A stretch of DNA of 64,000 bases from Clostridiales bacterium CHKCI001 (lineage in GTDB: Bacteria; Bacillota; Clostridia; Lachnospirales; Lachnospiraceae), in contig FCNS01000020.1 of assembly GCA_900045905.1 (NCBI GenBank), forward strand, positions 21,309 to 85,308, written 5' to 3'. The translations under genes were made by a program, and so were the position numbers. Below are positions 51,747 to 60,644 of this stretch, piece after piece. Under the pieces are notes generated by a model. The model saw nothing but the letters and a program-made list of their open reading frames with translations, was not told the DNA's origin and did no database searches. Positions within the stretch are counted from its first letter, which is position 1; every line of letters begins with the position of its first letter.

Positions 51747-53321
51747 ATGGCTTATACGGCATTGTACCGCAAGTGGCGTCCAGTCTGTTTTGAAGATGTA
51801 AAAGGACAGGATCCAATTGTAAGAACGTTAAAAAATCAAATTACATCAGGACGTATCGGTCATGCATACCTTTTTTGTGGAACAAGAGGAACTGGTAAGA
51901 CGACAATTGCCAAGATATTTGCAAAAGCTGTTAACTGCCAGCATCCTGTGAATGGCAGTCCGTGCAATGAATGTGCGGTCTGCCGATCAATTGCATCAGG
52001 AGCATCTATGAATGTTGTAGAGATTGATGCTGCTTCCAATAATGGAGTGGATAATATTCGGGAGATTCGAGATGAGGTAAAGTATTCACCGACAGAAGGA
52101 AATTATAGGGTTTATATTATTGATGAAGTGCATATGCTTTCCACAGGAGCATTTAATGCACTTTTAAAGACATTAGAAGAGCCTCCGTCGTATGTTATTT
52201 TTATCTTAGCTACGACAGAAGTTCATAAGATACCGATTACGGTACTCTCCCGGTGTCAAAGATATGATTTTAGAAGAATTAATAATGATGTAATTGCCGC
52301 ACAGATCGAATACTTATTAAGAGAAGAAAATGTGGAGGCGGAGCCTGCTGCGATTCGATATGTTGCTAAGACAGCAGATGGTTCGATGAGAGATGCGCTT
52401 AGTCTTTTGGAACAGTGTATTTCTTTTTACTATGGTCAGAAACTGACTTATGAAAATGTGTTGGATGTACTTGGTGCGGTAGATACAGGAGTATTTAGTC
52501 AGTTGCTTCGGGAAATTATTGAAAAAGATGTGACTGGCTGCATTCATTTGATGGATGAGATTGTGGCTCAAGGCCGCGATTTGGGACAATTTATTACTGA
52601 TTTTACATGGTATATGAGAAATTTACTGTTGGTTCAAACATCGGAACATGCACAAGATGCGTTGGATATGTCAGCGGAAAGTTTACGGTTATTAAAAGAG
52701 GAAGCGCAAATGATGGATATTGATACACTGATGCGTTATATTCGGATTTGTTCCGAGTTATCCAGTAATATTCGCTATGCATCATCCAAGCGTGTGTTAA
52801 TCGAATTAGCATTTATTAAGTTGATGAGGCCTGCGATGGAATCAGATCTTGAAAGTTTAAAAGAGAGAATTCAAGATTTGGAAGCTCGTATTGAGAGCGG
52901 GGTTATTGCAGTTGCACAAAAGCAAACTTCTTCTAGGACAGATAGGGATTTAAAAGAACCATCTGAACCAGAGGAAGTGATTGAACTTACAGAGGCAGAG
53001 TATGAAGATTATAAACAATTGAATACGGATTGGAATAAAATTATTGGACAGCAGAAAAGTTTGGTCCGTGGAATTCTAAGAGGTACGAGATTGAGTTATG
53101 ATAAATCAAAAGGGCTGTGTATTTTATTTGCTGATTCGTTTTCTGAAAAGATGATGAATGAGCAAGACCGTATGGATGGATTGAAACAATGGTTACAGCA
53201 GACATATGGTAAAACGTTTACTATTTGTACAAAGTGTTTGGATTCCTCGCAAACGCAGCCACAGATTGTTAGAGGAAACCGTATCCCTGGTATTGAAATG
53301 GAGATTGGGATAGAAGAATAA
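51747..53321 (+). CDS. dnaX: DNA polymerase III gamma/tau subunit
   Basis: 524 residues. MAYTALYRKWRP start, Walker A GTRGTGKTTIAK near residue 45, a zinc module with four cysteines (CQ..CNECAVC, about 64-78), Walker B YIIDEVHML and sensor-1 TTEVHKIP. It is the motor of the clamp loader. The C-terminal part (about 375-524) is the tau-like extension. GGAGAATGAAG precedes the ATG. It is followed by ybaB and recR, as in most Firmicutes. Confidence 0.97.
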   Translation: MAYTALYRKWRPVCFEDVKGQDPIVRTLKNQITSGRIGHAYLFCGTRGTGKTTIAKIFAKAVNCQHPVNGSPCNECAVCRSIASGASMNVVEIDAASNNGVDNIREIRDEVKYSPTEGNYRVYIIDEVHMLSTGAFNALLKTLEEPPSYVIFILATTEVHKIPITVLSRCQRYDFRRINNDVIAAQIEYLLREENVEAEPAAIRYVAKTADGSMRDALSLLEQCISFYYGQKLTYENVLDVLGAVDTGVFSQLLREIIEKDVTGCIHLMDEIVAQGRDLGQFITDFTWYMRNLLLVQTSEHAQDALDMSAESLRLLKEEAQMMDIDTLMRYIRICSELSSNIRYASSKRVLIELAFIKLMRPAMESDLESLKERIQDLEARIESGVIAVAQKQTSSRTDRDLKEPSEPEEVIELTEAEYEDYKQLNTDWNKIIGQQKSLVRGILRGTRLSYDKSKGLCILFADSFSEKMMNEQDRMDGLKQWLQQTYGKTFTICTKCLDSSQTQPQIVRGNRIPGIEMEIGIEE

Positions 53322-53340
53322 TTGTTGAGGAGGAATGAAA

Positions 53341-53694
53341 ATGGCAAAAAGAGGTGGATTTCCTGGAGGAATGCCAGGAAATATGACAAATCTGATGAAG
53401 CAAGCACAGAGAATGCAGAAGCAGATGGAAGAAAAGCAAAAGGAATTAGAAGAAAAGAATTTTACTGCAACAGCAGGTGGTAATGCAGTTTCCGTTACTG
53501 TGAATGGAAAAAGAGAAGTATTAGAAGTGAAGTTATCAGAAGAAGTAGTAGATCCAGATGATATTGAAATGTTACAAGATTTGATTGTTGCTGCTACAAA
53601 TGAAGCTTTACGTCAGGTAGATGAAGCTTCTAGTGCTAACATGTCCAGCCTGACAGGTGGCCTTGGCGGTATGGGTGGAGGATTCCCATTCTAA
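53341..53694 (+). CDS. ybaB: YbaB/EbfC nucleoid-associated protein
   Basis: 117 residues from ATG 53341, eight bases after GAGGAGG; an ATG at 53335 is too close. [20 protein letters not shown] is the conserved helix, followed by the strand [16 protein letters not shown], and a Gly/Met-rich end ([12 protein letters not shown]). It binds DNA as a dimer. The stop codon overlaps the recR start as TAATG. Confidence 0.94.
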   Translation: MAKRGGFPGGMPGNMTNLMKQAQRMQKQMEEKQKELEEKNFTATAGGNAVSVTVNGKREVLEVKLSEEVVDPDDIEMLQDLIVAATNEALRQVDEASSANMSSLTGGLGGMGGGFPF

Positions 53695-54290
53695 TGGATT
53701 ATTATAGTAGTCAAATTACAAAACTCATTGAAGAGTTATCAAGACTTCCTGGAATCGGAGCCAAATCGGCACAGAGATTGGCATTTCATATTATTAATAT
53801 GCCACAGGATCAGGTGGAACGTTTGGCTAATACAATTGTGGACGCAAAGAAGAATGTCTGTTATTGTAAGGAGTGCTGTACATTAACTGATCAAGAACTT
53901 TGTCCGATTTGCAGTAGTGAGAAACGAGATCATTCTACGATTATGGTAGTGGAAAATACGAGAGACTTAGCTGCCTATGAAAAAACAGGAAAATATGATG
54001 GCGTATATCATGTACTGCATGGTGCAATTTCTCCCATGCTTGGAATCGGACCAGCGGATATTCGGTTAAAAGAGCTAATGCAGCGTTTGCAAGGAGATGT
54101 AAAGGAAGTCATTATTGCGACAAATTCCAGTCTGGAAGGTGAAACAACGGCAATGTATATTAGTAAACTGATTAAACCAGCAGGAATTAAAGTAACTAGA
54201 ATTGCTAGCGGAGTACCAGTTGGCGGGGATCTGGAATATATTGATGAGGTGACATTGCTGCGTGCACTTGAGGGGCGGGTTACTTTGTAA
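53694..54290 (+). CDS. recR: Recombination protein RecR
   Basis: 198 residues. The helix-hairpin-helix [17 protein letters not shown] is followed by a zinc finger ([18 protein letters not shown]) and a TOPRIM domain with VVENTRDL and the C-terminal [16 protein letters not shown]. With RecF and RecO it loads RecA at gaps. It is translationally coupled to ybaB. Confidence 0.97.
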   Translation: MDYYSSQITKLIEELSRLPGIGAKSAQRLAFHIINMPQDQVERLANTIVDAKKNVCYCKECCTLTDQELCPICSSEKRDHSTIMVVENTRDLAAYEKTGKYDGVYHVLHGAISPMLGIGPADIRLKELMQRLQGDVKEVIIATNSSLEGETTAMYISKLIKPAGIKVTRIASGVPVGGDLEYIDEVTLLRALEGRVTL

Positions 54291-54314
54291 GATAGAGAAC
54301 ATTGAGGTGACGAC

Positions 54315-55277
54315 ATGAAAAAAGAGGAAAAACGAGTCAGTCTGGTGGATAGCTATTTGACTCATCATGTCAAAACAGAAGAAGAACGACAAGAGATTCT
54401 AGAAGAAATTCGCCGTAATACAAATCAGCTGCAAAATGAATTTCAGACATTACAGCAGCCAGAATATTCTTCCTCTGTTGCCATTGAAAAAGCGAGACAG
54501 GTAATTGAACAACATGTACAAGGCTACAGTCAGGAATTGTCACAACGCCTTAATAATGTAGAAAGAGGCGACGTCGATTATTTAGTTCATCCAGGCGTAA
54601 ATGTAACCAAAATGCGTATGAATCCTACTTATTTGGATGGGATCTGGCATTTTGTAGTAGCCAGTGATGATATGGAACTTGGAACAGGTTATGCATTGGA
54701 CATGCTTCAGGAAATAAATAAAGATGGCATGACAAGACCAGATGAGATTGTAGAAATGGATGGAACTGAATGGAATAACATTCGGATTATTGAAGAGTTT
54801 GATCGTTTACTTGGAAAGACGATTTTAATTCGGAATGTTGGGCTGATGAGTGCAAGGAATCTTCGAGAATTTGAGATTGTTTTGGATCGCAATGATCGAA
54901 GTCTTTTAATTGTATTTATTGACACGATTGAACACCTGAGTCAGATTTTTTCCAGGCATCGTCGTTTTTTGGAGGCATTTAGTGCGCAGTTTACTGCAAA
55001 AAGTTATTCTGAAAAAGAAATGCTGGATTATGCAATCAACTATTTAAATGAAAGAGAATTTGCTCTAGAAGAAGGAGCAAAAGGTCGACTTTATAGAGAA
55101 ATTCGTAGAATGCCTCTTGTTACAGCAGATGGACAGAAAAAAAAGTTGGCTGCTCGTTTAGAAACATTAATGGATCAGGCGGAAAATCGTCCAATTGGAA
55201 CGCGATTAAAAACATTGTTTGCTGCTAAAACAGATGCTCAAGGAAGAACATTAATCCGTTTGGAAGATTTTAATTAA
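54315..55277 (+). CDS. Degenerate AAA-like protein
   Basis: 320 residues, no signal peptide. After an N-terminal helical part (about 1-90), the middle has strands and loops arranged like an AAA module of the CbbX/SpoVK class: IRNVGLMSARNLREFE, DRNDRSLLIVFIDTIEHLSQ and YSEKEMLDYAINYLNEREFAL (lid). The Walker A GxxxxGKT is missing and the Walker B acidic pair is not intact, so nucleotide hydrolysis is unlikely. It directly follows recR (24 bases) and precedes a CvpA-like gene by 12 bases, suggesting co-transcription. The role is unknown. Confidence 0.55.
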   Translation: MKKEEKRVSLVDSYLTHHVKTEEERQEILEEIRRNTNQLQNEFQTLQQPEYSSSVAIEKARQVIEQHVQGYSQELSQRLNNVERGDVDYLVHPGVNVTKMRMNPTYLDGIWHFVVASDDMELGTGYALDMLQEINKDGMTRPDEIVEMDGTEWNNIRIIEEFDRLLGKTILIRNVGLMSARNLREFEIVLDRNDRSLLIVFIDTIEHLSQIFSRHRRFLEAFSAQFTAKSYSEKEMLDYAINYLNEREFALEEGAKGRLYREIRRMPLVTADGQKKKLAARLETLMDQAENRPIGTRLKTLFAAKTDAQGRTLIRLEDFN

Positions 55278-55289
55278 AAGGAGAATCAT

Positions 55290-55985
55290 TTGATAAATTG
55301 GCTTACAATAGCAGTAATTATAATTTTACTGCTGGAATTATTAATTGGATGGAAAAAGGGATTGGTTCGTATGGTATTTTCCTTTGCCATATCGATTGTA
55401 ACCTTCGTCATTATTTTGGTTGCAGGTCCTTATGTAGAACAATATGTAAAAGAAAATACGTCTATATATGAGACAATGCAAGCAAATATATCTGTGTTTG
55501 TACAAGAAAATTTACAGCAAAATGTATCAGAAATGACACAGACACAAGAGGAATCAATTACACAACTTCCGCTTCCAGAATTTATCCAAGATATGCTTAG
55601 GAAGGATAATACAGTAGAGCAATACGCCACGAACCAAGTGAATGGACTGTCAGATTCAATTAGTTCTGCACTGACAGATATTGCCTTTCGTGTGTTGATC
55701 TATGTGGCTATGTTTATTATAATCTCTATTGTGCTTAGAATTGGATTGCTGATTTTAGACAGTATTACAAAATTACCAGGAATCCATCTTGCTAATGCAA
55801 TTGGAGGAGCCATATTTGGATTAATTAATGCACTTATTTTCATATGGATTTTATGTATGATTGTAACTGCATTAGCATCCACAGAATTTGGAATCAATGC
55901 ATTAGGAATGATAAAAGAAAGTCCATTTTTAAGTTTTATTTATAATAATAATCTTTTGTTGCAGTTAATTGCAGTTCTATTATAA
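55290..55985 (+). CDS. CvpA-family membrane protein
   Basis: 231 residues from a TTG start (AAAGGAG upstream). Four or five membrane helices: LTIAVIIILLLELLIGWKKG (the GWKKG after helix 1 is characteristic of CvpA), VFSFAISIVTFVIILVAG, DIAFRVLIYVAMFIIISIV, and IFGLINALIFIWILCMIV. An about 70-residue periplasmic-type loop lies between helices 2 and 3. CvpA proteins have been linked to colicin V production and envelope stress. A bidirectional terminator follows. Confidence 0.75.
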   Translation: MINWLTIAVIIILLLELLIGWKKGLVRMVFSFAISIVTFVIILVAGPYVEQYVKENTSIYETMQANISVFVQENLQQNVSEMTQTQEESITQLPLPEFIQDMLRKDNTVEQYATNQVNGLSDSISSALTDIAFRVLIYVAMFIIISIVLRIGLLILDSITKLPGIHLANAIGGAIFGLINALIFIWILCMIVTALASTEFGINALGMIKESPFLSFIYNNNLLLQLIAVLL

Positions 55986-56007
55986 AGAAGAGAAACATAG
56001 TATAATG

Positions 56008-56066
56008 GAAAAAGTCCCTTGAAAAGATGCCGTTTGTTTAACGTTTATCTTATCCAAGGGACTTTT
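56008..56066. terminator. Bidirectional terminator after CvpA-like gene
   Basis: AAAAGTCCCTTG (from 56009) pairs with CAAGGGACTTTT (to 56065) around a 33-base AT-rich loop; it lies between convergent genes. Confidence 0.7.
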
Positions 56067-56106
56067 AAAGTTCATTTAGAAAGTTTTAACTAAATGAAAT
56101 GAATGA

Positions 56107-56703
56107 TTATGAATTTTGATTTTTAATACGAATGCGACGGTCAATATAAGCTAAAATCTCTTCTACTGTTTGGTCAATACCGAGGATACTGCTGTCTAAA
56201 CAAAGATGATAACCGTTTGCTTTATCCCAAGAAGCTTTTGTATAGTATTCAAAAAGCGATTTTCGGCCTCGATCGACTTCGGAAATTCGTTCTTTAGCAC
56301 GAGATTTGGAAAGTTGCTCCATTTCCATGACACGTTTTAGTCTGAATTCTGGATTGGCATGAATAAAAATACTAATAAGGTCGGGATCATCTTTAAAAAT
56401 ATAATTGCTGCATCGACCCACAATAACACAGGAACGATCAGCGCATAATGCGCGAATTTGTTGAAAAGGAATCGATCCAACTCCATTTTCAAAATTATTC
56501 ATAGCAATTGCATAAAGAAGACTATTCACTGGAAATTCTTCGTAGAATGATCGTACTTCTTCATAATTTTCTTTATGCTTGGCAATTTCCATCAGTTCTT
56601 CACGGTCATAGAAGGTAATATTGAGACGCTCTGCAAGTTTTTGACCGATCTCACGTCCTCCACTTCCATATTCACGTCCAATTGTAATTAATAATCGACT
56701 CAT
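56107..56703 (-). CDS. Cytidylate kinase-like protein
   Basis: 198 residues. The N-terminal P-loop variant is ITIGREYGSGGREIGQKLAE, followed by FYDREELMEIAK, IVGRCSNYI and LKRVMEMEQLSKSRAKERI. Proteins of this type are common in gut Clostridia and are annotated as cytidylate kinase-like, but they differ from the Cmk housekeeping enzyme; substrate is unproven. AAAAGGAGG lies upstream. Confidence 0.85.
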   Translation of the reverse strand: MSRLLITIGREYGSGGREIGQKLAERLNITFYDREELMEIAKHKENYEEVRSFYEEFPVNSLLYAIAMNNFENGVGSIPFQQIRALCADRSCVIVGRCSNYIFKDDPDLISIFIHANPEFRLKRVMEMEQLSKSRAKERISEVDRGRKSLFEYYTKASWDKANGYHLCLDSSILGIDQTVEEILAYIDRRIRIKNQNS

Positions 56704-56765
56704 TAAAAAACCTCCTTTTATCTATGTCATAGTGTAGTATCGTTTGGTTTAACTGTCACGATTTC

Positions 56766-57458
56766 TTACATAAAATCTGCAAAAATAGAGGCACCAATTA
56801 CAGTAAATAAACCAGCAACTGCAATAGAAAGACTGCTCATCGCTCCCTCTACTGGTCCGATTTCCATAGCTTTTGCTGTGCCAATCGCATGAGCGGAGGT
56901 GCCAAGAGCTAGTCCCTTTGCGATTGGATCTTTTATATGAAAAATACGAAATATAAAATCTGCGGTCACATTGCCAAGAATTCCAGTAATAATGATAACT
57001 GCAACAGTAATTGTTACAATTCCGCCCAACTCTTCAGATACGCCCATACCGATTGCAGTAGTAATCGATTTTGGAAGCATTGTAACATATTGTTCATGAG
57101 AAAAATGAAATAATTTGGCAAGCACAAAAACACCAACAAGGCTGGTAAGTGAACCTGATAAGATTCCAGCCAAAACAGCTTTCCAATTATTTTTTAACAA
57201 AGTGAGCTGTTCATAAAGTGGAACCGCGAGACAAACAGTAGCAGGAGTTAGTAAATAGCTGATATATTGGCCTCCTTTATTGTAAGTATCATAATCAATA
57301 TCAAAAAGCACCAATACAGCAATAACAGCAATAACCCCAATTAGTAGTGGATTTAAAATAGCCATCTTAAATTTTTTCTTCAATATTAATCCAAGTTCAT
57401 ATCCAAGTAAGCTGATAATTGCTCCAAAAAATAGAGAGTTTTCTAAAAATGTATTCAT
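56766..57458 (-). CDS. lrgB: LrgB/CidB-family membrane protein
   Basis: 230 residues with about six to seven membrane segments; MLPKSITTAIGMGVSEELGG and GLALGTSAHAIGTAKAME are family signatures. With LrgA it is thought to modulate murein hydrolase activity, autolysis or export of small metabolites. It starts seven bases after lrgA. Confidence 0.92.
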   Translation of the reverse strand: MNTFLENSLFFGAIISLLGYELGLILKKKFKMAILNPLLIGVIAVIAVLVLFDIDYDTYNKGGQYISYLLTPATVCLAVPLYEQLTLLKNNWKAVLAGILSGSLTSLVGVFVLAKLFHFSHEQYVTMLPKSITTAIGMGVSEELGGIVTITVAVIIITGILGNVTADFIFRIFHIKDPIAKGLALGTSAHAIGTAKAMEIGPVEGAMSSLSIAVAGLFTVIGASIFADFM

Positions 57459-57464
57459 AATGGA

Positions 57465-57818
57465 TTATTTCTTTTTTCCTTTCTTTATCATTAGCTGAGT
57501 TACCTGTCCAGTAACACCCATTACAATAATAGTAGTAAGTAATGTGATTAAAATAACAGGAATACAAATCGGTTGCAATACGCTCCATGAATTTAATAAA
57601 CCAACTCCGGCAGGAATAAACATAACAGGCATAATCTCAATGAAAAAACGAGCAGTGTCTTGTACTTGCTCTAATTGAACAATATGAAATTGAAGTGCAA
57701 TGAGCATTAAGATAAGTCCATATACACTTGCAGGAATTGGAAGAGGAAGTATCCAATTTAATCCCTCTCCAAGAAAAGAAATAAAAAGAATAATGCTAAG
57801 TTGTTGAATAAACTTCAT
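57465..57818 (-). CDS. lrgA: LrgA/CidA-family holin-like protein
   Basis: 117 residues with four membrane segments (LSIILFISFLGEGLNWILPL, VYGLILMLIALQF, FFIEIMPVMFIPAGVGLL, VILITLLTTIIVMGVTG). The pattern ...IPASVYGL and FIPAGVGL is diagnostic. AAAGGAG precedes the ATG. Confidence 0.92.
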   Translation of the reverse strand: MKFIQQLSIILFISFLGEGLNWILPLPIPASVYGLILMLIALQFHIVQLEQVQDTARFFIEIMPVMFIPAGVGLLNSWSVLQPICIPVILITLLTTIIVMGVTGQVTQLMIKKGKKK

Positions 57819-57865
57819 AGTTAATGCTCCTTTAAACGTTAAGGAAGATAATCTTCTTTTTTAAT

Positions 57866-57894
57866 ATTATAATATACAGGGGGGAATATTTCAA
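57866..57894 (-). promoter_or_regulatory. lrgAB promoter
   Basis: Minus strand TTGAAA (57894-57889), 17 bases containing a six-C run, TATAAT (57871-57866). Confidence 0.65.
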
Positions 57895-58014
57895 GAGCAG
57901 TTGTTTTTGGAGACTAGATAAAGTTTATTGAAAATGAAAAGGAAGATGAAATGTTTATACAATATAATAAATATACAGACTTTAATATTTTTTAAAAATT
58001 TTTTAAAAAAGTAC

Positions 58015-58043
58015 TTGCATTTTTCAGAGAGATCGCATATAAT
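58015..58043 (+). promoter_or_regulatory. tRNA-Cys promoter
   Basis: TTGCAT (58015-58020), 17 bases, TATAAT (58038-58043), about 20 bases before the tRNA. Confidence 0.75.
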
Positions 58044-58062
58044 ACATGAGTGTGATGGTTGT

Positions 58063-58133
58063 GGCGTCTTAGCCAAGTGGTAAGGCACGGGTCTGCAACA
58101 CCCTTATCGCCGGTTCAAATCCGGCAGACGCCT
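58063..58133 (+). tRNA. tRNA-Cys (GCA)
   Basis: 71 bases. Acceptor stem GGCGTCT/AGACGCC, D-arm AGCCAAGTGGTAAGGCA, anticodon loop CTGCAAC with anticodon GCA, T-arm CCGGTTCAAATCCGG, discriminator T. CCA is not encoded. A terminator hairpin (CTTCAAGAA/TTCTTGGAG, about 58145-58171, then eight T) follows. Confidence 0.97.
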
Positions 58134-58255
58134 TTTTGTATAAAGCTTCAAGAATTTTATTCTTGGAGTTTTTTTTATTGTGATATGCTTGCATTCCAGA
58201 TAAAATTGTAATATGATACCAATGTAGATTTACAAAGTATTATTTTAAGTTATAA

Positions 58256-58323
58256 GGTTGAACAAAAGTTCGGCTATTCCTAAATTTATGTTGTAGTAAA
58301 TGCAGCATTAGGAAGTAAATATG
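58256..58323 (+). promoter_or_regulatory. Promoter/leader/RBS cassette of amidase (repeat family copy 3)
   Basis: TTGAAC (58258-58263), 17 bases, TAAATT (58281-58286), then GTAGTAAATGCAGC, AGGAAG and ATG at 58321. GAAC-AAAA-GTTC (58260-58271) is identical to the mnmE cassette. Unlike at mnmE and yaaA, the cassette's ATG begins not the gene but a nine-codon frame. Confidence 0.6.
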
Positions 58324-58350
58324 AGTAGAATGGAATGGAGGAAAAGATGA
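58321..58350 (+). CDS. Nine-codon upstream reading frame of amidase gene
   Basis: The cassette's ATG reads MSRMEWRKR and stops at TGA 58348-58350, which overlaps the amidase ATG (58347) as ATGA. The internal AATGGAGG of this small frame is also the Shine-Dalgarno for the amidase. It could couple amidase translation to ribosomes that start at the cassette. Not known to be expressed. Confidence 0.4.
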   Translation: MSRMEWRKR

Positions 58351-59522
58351 AGCATTGGTTGAATCGAGTATTGTTAGTTACAGGTATTTGTTTATTTATG
58401 CTTGTTGCAGGATGCAGTCAGCAAAAGACAGAACAAGAGGGAAACAATACAAATCAAGAGCAGACAAAAGATCAAAAAAAGAATAATAAGGAAAAAACTA
58501 CAGAAATTCCAACCGAAGAATGGGGAGTCATAGCAGTTCCAGAGCGATATTATTATGTGAATTCCAATAGTGTTGTAAATGTATTGAATGGACCAGTAGA
58601 AGACGCTGATGTGTTAGGAACTTTATATAATGGAGAAAAAGTATTAGTAACTGGATATGTAGATGATTGGTATCGTATTATTTTCAGTGGAACTGTTTGT
58701 TATGTAAATAATGAATATATAGAGGAAACTCCTCCAAATGAATCAGAAACCATTGATATAAATGCAAAAAAGACGGATCCACCGAGAGAAGTAGAGACTA
58801 CTGCAGATATAACAAAAGAGGGTAATGAATCGGAGAAGACAACAGAAGCAATAACTGTTGCAGAACAGTCTACGGAAACGACTGTAACAACCGTGAAAAA
58901 TAAAATTATATGCATTGATGCAGGGCATCAAAAATCTGGTATTAGTGAGCAAGAGCCAAATGGCCCAGGTTCTTCTGTTATGAAAGCAAAGCTGGCGACA
59001 GGTACACAGGGTACAACAACAGGTGTAGCAGAACATGTTGTAAATCTGCAAGTTTCTTTGCTATTAAAAGAAGAATTGTTATCCAGAGGATACGAAGTAG
59101 TTATGATTCGTGAAACAGATGATTGTCCAAAGAGCAATGCAGAACGAGCAGAAATTGCTAATAATAGTGGAGCAGAGTTATTTATTCGTGTACATGCCAA
59201 TGGCTCAGATGATCCAACTGTGCATGGGGTTGTAACATTTGCACCATCAGAACAGAATGAATATGTAGCAGATATTGCACCAGAGTGTAATCGGTTATCT
59301 CAATTAGTAACAGATTGTATTGTAGAACGAACGGGAGCTAAAAATTTAGGTGTACAGCAGACAGATACGATGACAGGAATTAACTGGTGCAAAATACCTG
59401 TTACAATCGTGGAAATGGGATTTATGACAAATCCTGAAGAAGATAAAAACTTATCAGATGCTGCATATCAAAAGAAGATTGCGAAAGGTATTGCGGACGG
59501 AATTGATGCATATTATGATTAA
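58347..59522 (+). CDS. Lipoprotein N-acetylmuramoyl-L-alanine amidase with SH3 domain
   Basis: 391 residues from ATG 58347, five bases after GGAGG. Signal with lipobox VAGC (near residue 23); a Lys/Gln/Asn-rich linker; an SH3-like domain (about 60-120, YYVNSNSVVNVLNGP, DWYRIIF); a second Thr/Glu-rich linker; and an Amidase_3 catalytic domain (about 190-391). Zinc and catalytic residues are in CIDAGHQKSG, EHVVNLQ, RVHANGSDD and VTIVEMGFMTN. It cleaves the amide bond between peptidoglycan glycan and peptide, acting at the outer membrane face. Confidence 0.92.
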   Translation: MKHWLNRVLLVTGICLFMLVAGCSQQKTEQEGNNTNQEQTKDQKKNNKEKTTEIPTEEWGVIAVPERYYYVNSNSVVNVLNGPVEDADVLGTLYNGEKVLVTGYVDDWYRIIFSGTVCYVNNEYIEETPPNESETIDINAKKTDPPREVETTADITKEGNESEKTTEAITVAEQSTETTVTTVKNKIICIDAGHQKSGISEQEPNGPGSSVMKAKLATGTQGTTTGVAEHVVNLQVSLLLKEELLSRGYEVVMIRETDDCPKSNAERAEIANNSGAELFIRVHANGSDDPTVHGVVTFAPSEQNEYVADIAPECNRLSQLVTDCIVERTGAKNLGVQQTDTMTGINWCKIPVTIVEMGFMTNPEEDKNLSDAAYQKKIAKGIADGIDAYYD

Positions 59523-59605
59523 AACGTTACATAATTAAAATGGTGAGATCATAAATTAAGTGTAAAATTCCGCTCAATTATTCTTAGAAAAATTAAAAAA
59601 AGGGC

Positions 59606-59634
59606 TTGTAATTTGTGAACTACTGTGATATAAT
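59606..59634 (+). promoter_or_regulatory. tRNA-Lys promoter
   Basis: TTGTAA (59606-59611), 17 bases, TATAAT (59629-59634). Confidence 0.75.
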
Positions 59635-59655
59635 ATGCTTTGTCGCTGAGATTAG

Positions 59656-59728
59656 GCGCGATTAGCTCAGTTGGTAGAGCACCTGACTCTTAATCAGGGT
59701 GTCCAGGGTTCGAGCCCCTGATCGCGCA
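59656..59728 (+). tRNA. tRNA-Lys (CTT)
   Basis: 73 bases. Acceptor GCGCGAT/ATCGCGC, D-arm TAGCTCAGTTGGTAGAGCA, anticodon stem CCTGA/TCAGG with loop CTCTTAA (anticodon CTT), T-arm CCAGGGTTCGAGCCCCTG, discriminator A; CCA is not encoded. The terminator AAAAAGCACTGTTT/GAAACAGTGCTTTTTTT (about 59731-59767) follows. Confidence 0.97.
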
Positions 59729-59821
59729 TGAAAAAGCACTGTTTTTAATTGAAACAGTGCTTTTTTTGTTATCATGCTATGTTATTCAGTAAAAGTTTCT
59801 TTTAGTTTTTATCTAAATTTT

Positions 59822-60011
59822 CATGCCCGCTTTGCGGGCACCACCATGATATAAAAGCCGATGTCTTCGTGCTATGCACTCTCGACGTCGCCACCCGTAT
59901 TTGCAATCCAGACAAATGCCTTACTTGCTCATACAGGTGAGGTCGTCGAATGCCCATCCAGTACAGCGTATAAATCTTCTGTCTGATCATTGATGACACT
60001 TTTATAGTAAA
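59822..60011 (-). repeat. Cloverleaf repeat element, full copy 3
   Basis: Minus strand: TTTACTATAAAAGTG, a P2 region, P3 (ACCTGTAT with ATACGGGT), hairpin GCAA...TTGC, P4 (GACGTC/GACATC around GTGC-ATA-GCAC; 59860-59889 on the plus strand), CTTTTATATCATGGTGGTG and the terminal hairpin GCCCGC-AAA-GCGGGC. P4 differs from copy 1 at both sides of the pairs. It starts at the stop codon of the FMN reductase gene and lies between it and tRNA-Lys. Confidence 0.85.
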
Positions 60012-60644
60012 TTAGCGTATAAAATTAGTTTTAATCTTAGCTTCTGCTTCAGGTGTTTGAATACCTGCCTGTTTTCCAGCCTCGATACATTTTAATAGCC
60101 AAGCCATATTGTCACCAATACGGCGCATAATTTGTAATCCTTCTTTATCCTGTTGTACTTCAGCAGGAGTATTTCCATGTACCATATTCCAATAATTTGC
60201 GGATACAATTGGCATATTCGCGAATGTAAAATATTTATTGATTACATCCAAAGATGCCGTTGTTCCAGCACGTCTTGCAGATACGACAGCTGCTCCTGGT
60301 TTATGAGCAAATAGACCAGCTCCATTTCCAGCATAGAAAAAACGATCCAGGAAAGAAATCATAGAACCATTTGGAGAAGCGTAGTAGACAGGTGAACCAA
60401 ATACAAATCCATCTGCGCTAGCTGCTTTTTCCAAGCCAGCGTTTAATGTATCATCGTTGAAAATACAGCGATGATTGTTTTTTGAACAGGCACCGCAACC
60501 AATGCATCCTCTTACTGGTTTAACACCAATATGAAAAATTTCTGTTTCAATTCCATTTGATTCTAACTGATTTGCAACTTCTAAGAGTGCTGTGTAAGTA
60601 CATCCATTTTTATTCGGACTGCCATTAATTAATAATACCTTCAT
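60012..60644 (-). CDS. NADPH-dependent FMN reductase / flavodoxin-like protein
   Basis: 210 residues. MKVLLINGSPNKNGCTYTAL is the FMN-binding start; CIGCGACSKNNHRC near residue 50 is the compact cysteine motif of iron-sulfur flavoproteins; GFVFGSPVYYASPNG binds FMN. It likely transfers electrons or reduces quinones or nitro-type substrates. The nearest Shine-Dalgarno (AAAGGAGGG) is about 41 bases upstream but could be brought close by a hairpin. It ends at the cloverleaf repeat. Confidence 0.9.
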   Translation of the reverse strand: MKVLLINGSPNKNGCTYTALLEVANQLESNGIETEIFHIGVKPVRGCIGCGACSKNNHRCIFNDDTLNAGLEKAASADGFVFGSPVYYASPNGSMISFLDRFFYAGNGAGLFAHKPGAAVVSARRAGTTASLDVINKYFTFANMPIVSANYWNMVHGNTPAEVQQDKEGLQIMRRIGDNMAWLLKCIEAGKQAGIQTPEAEAKIKTNFIR

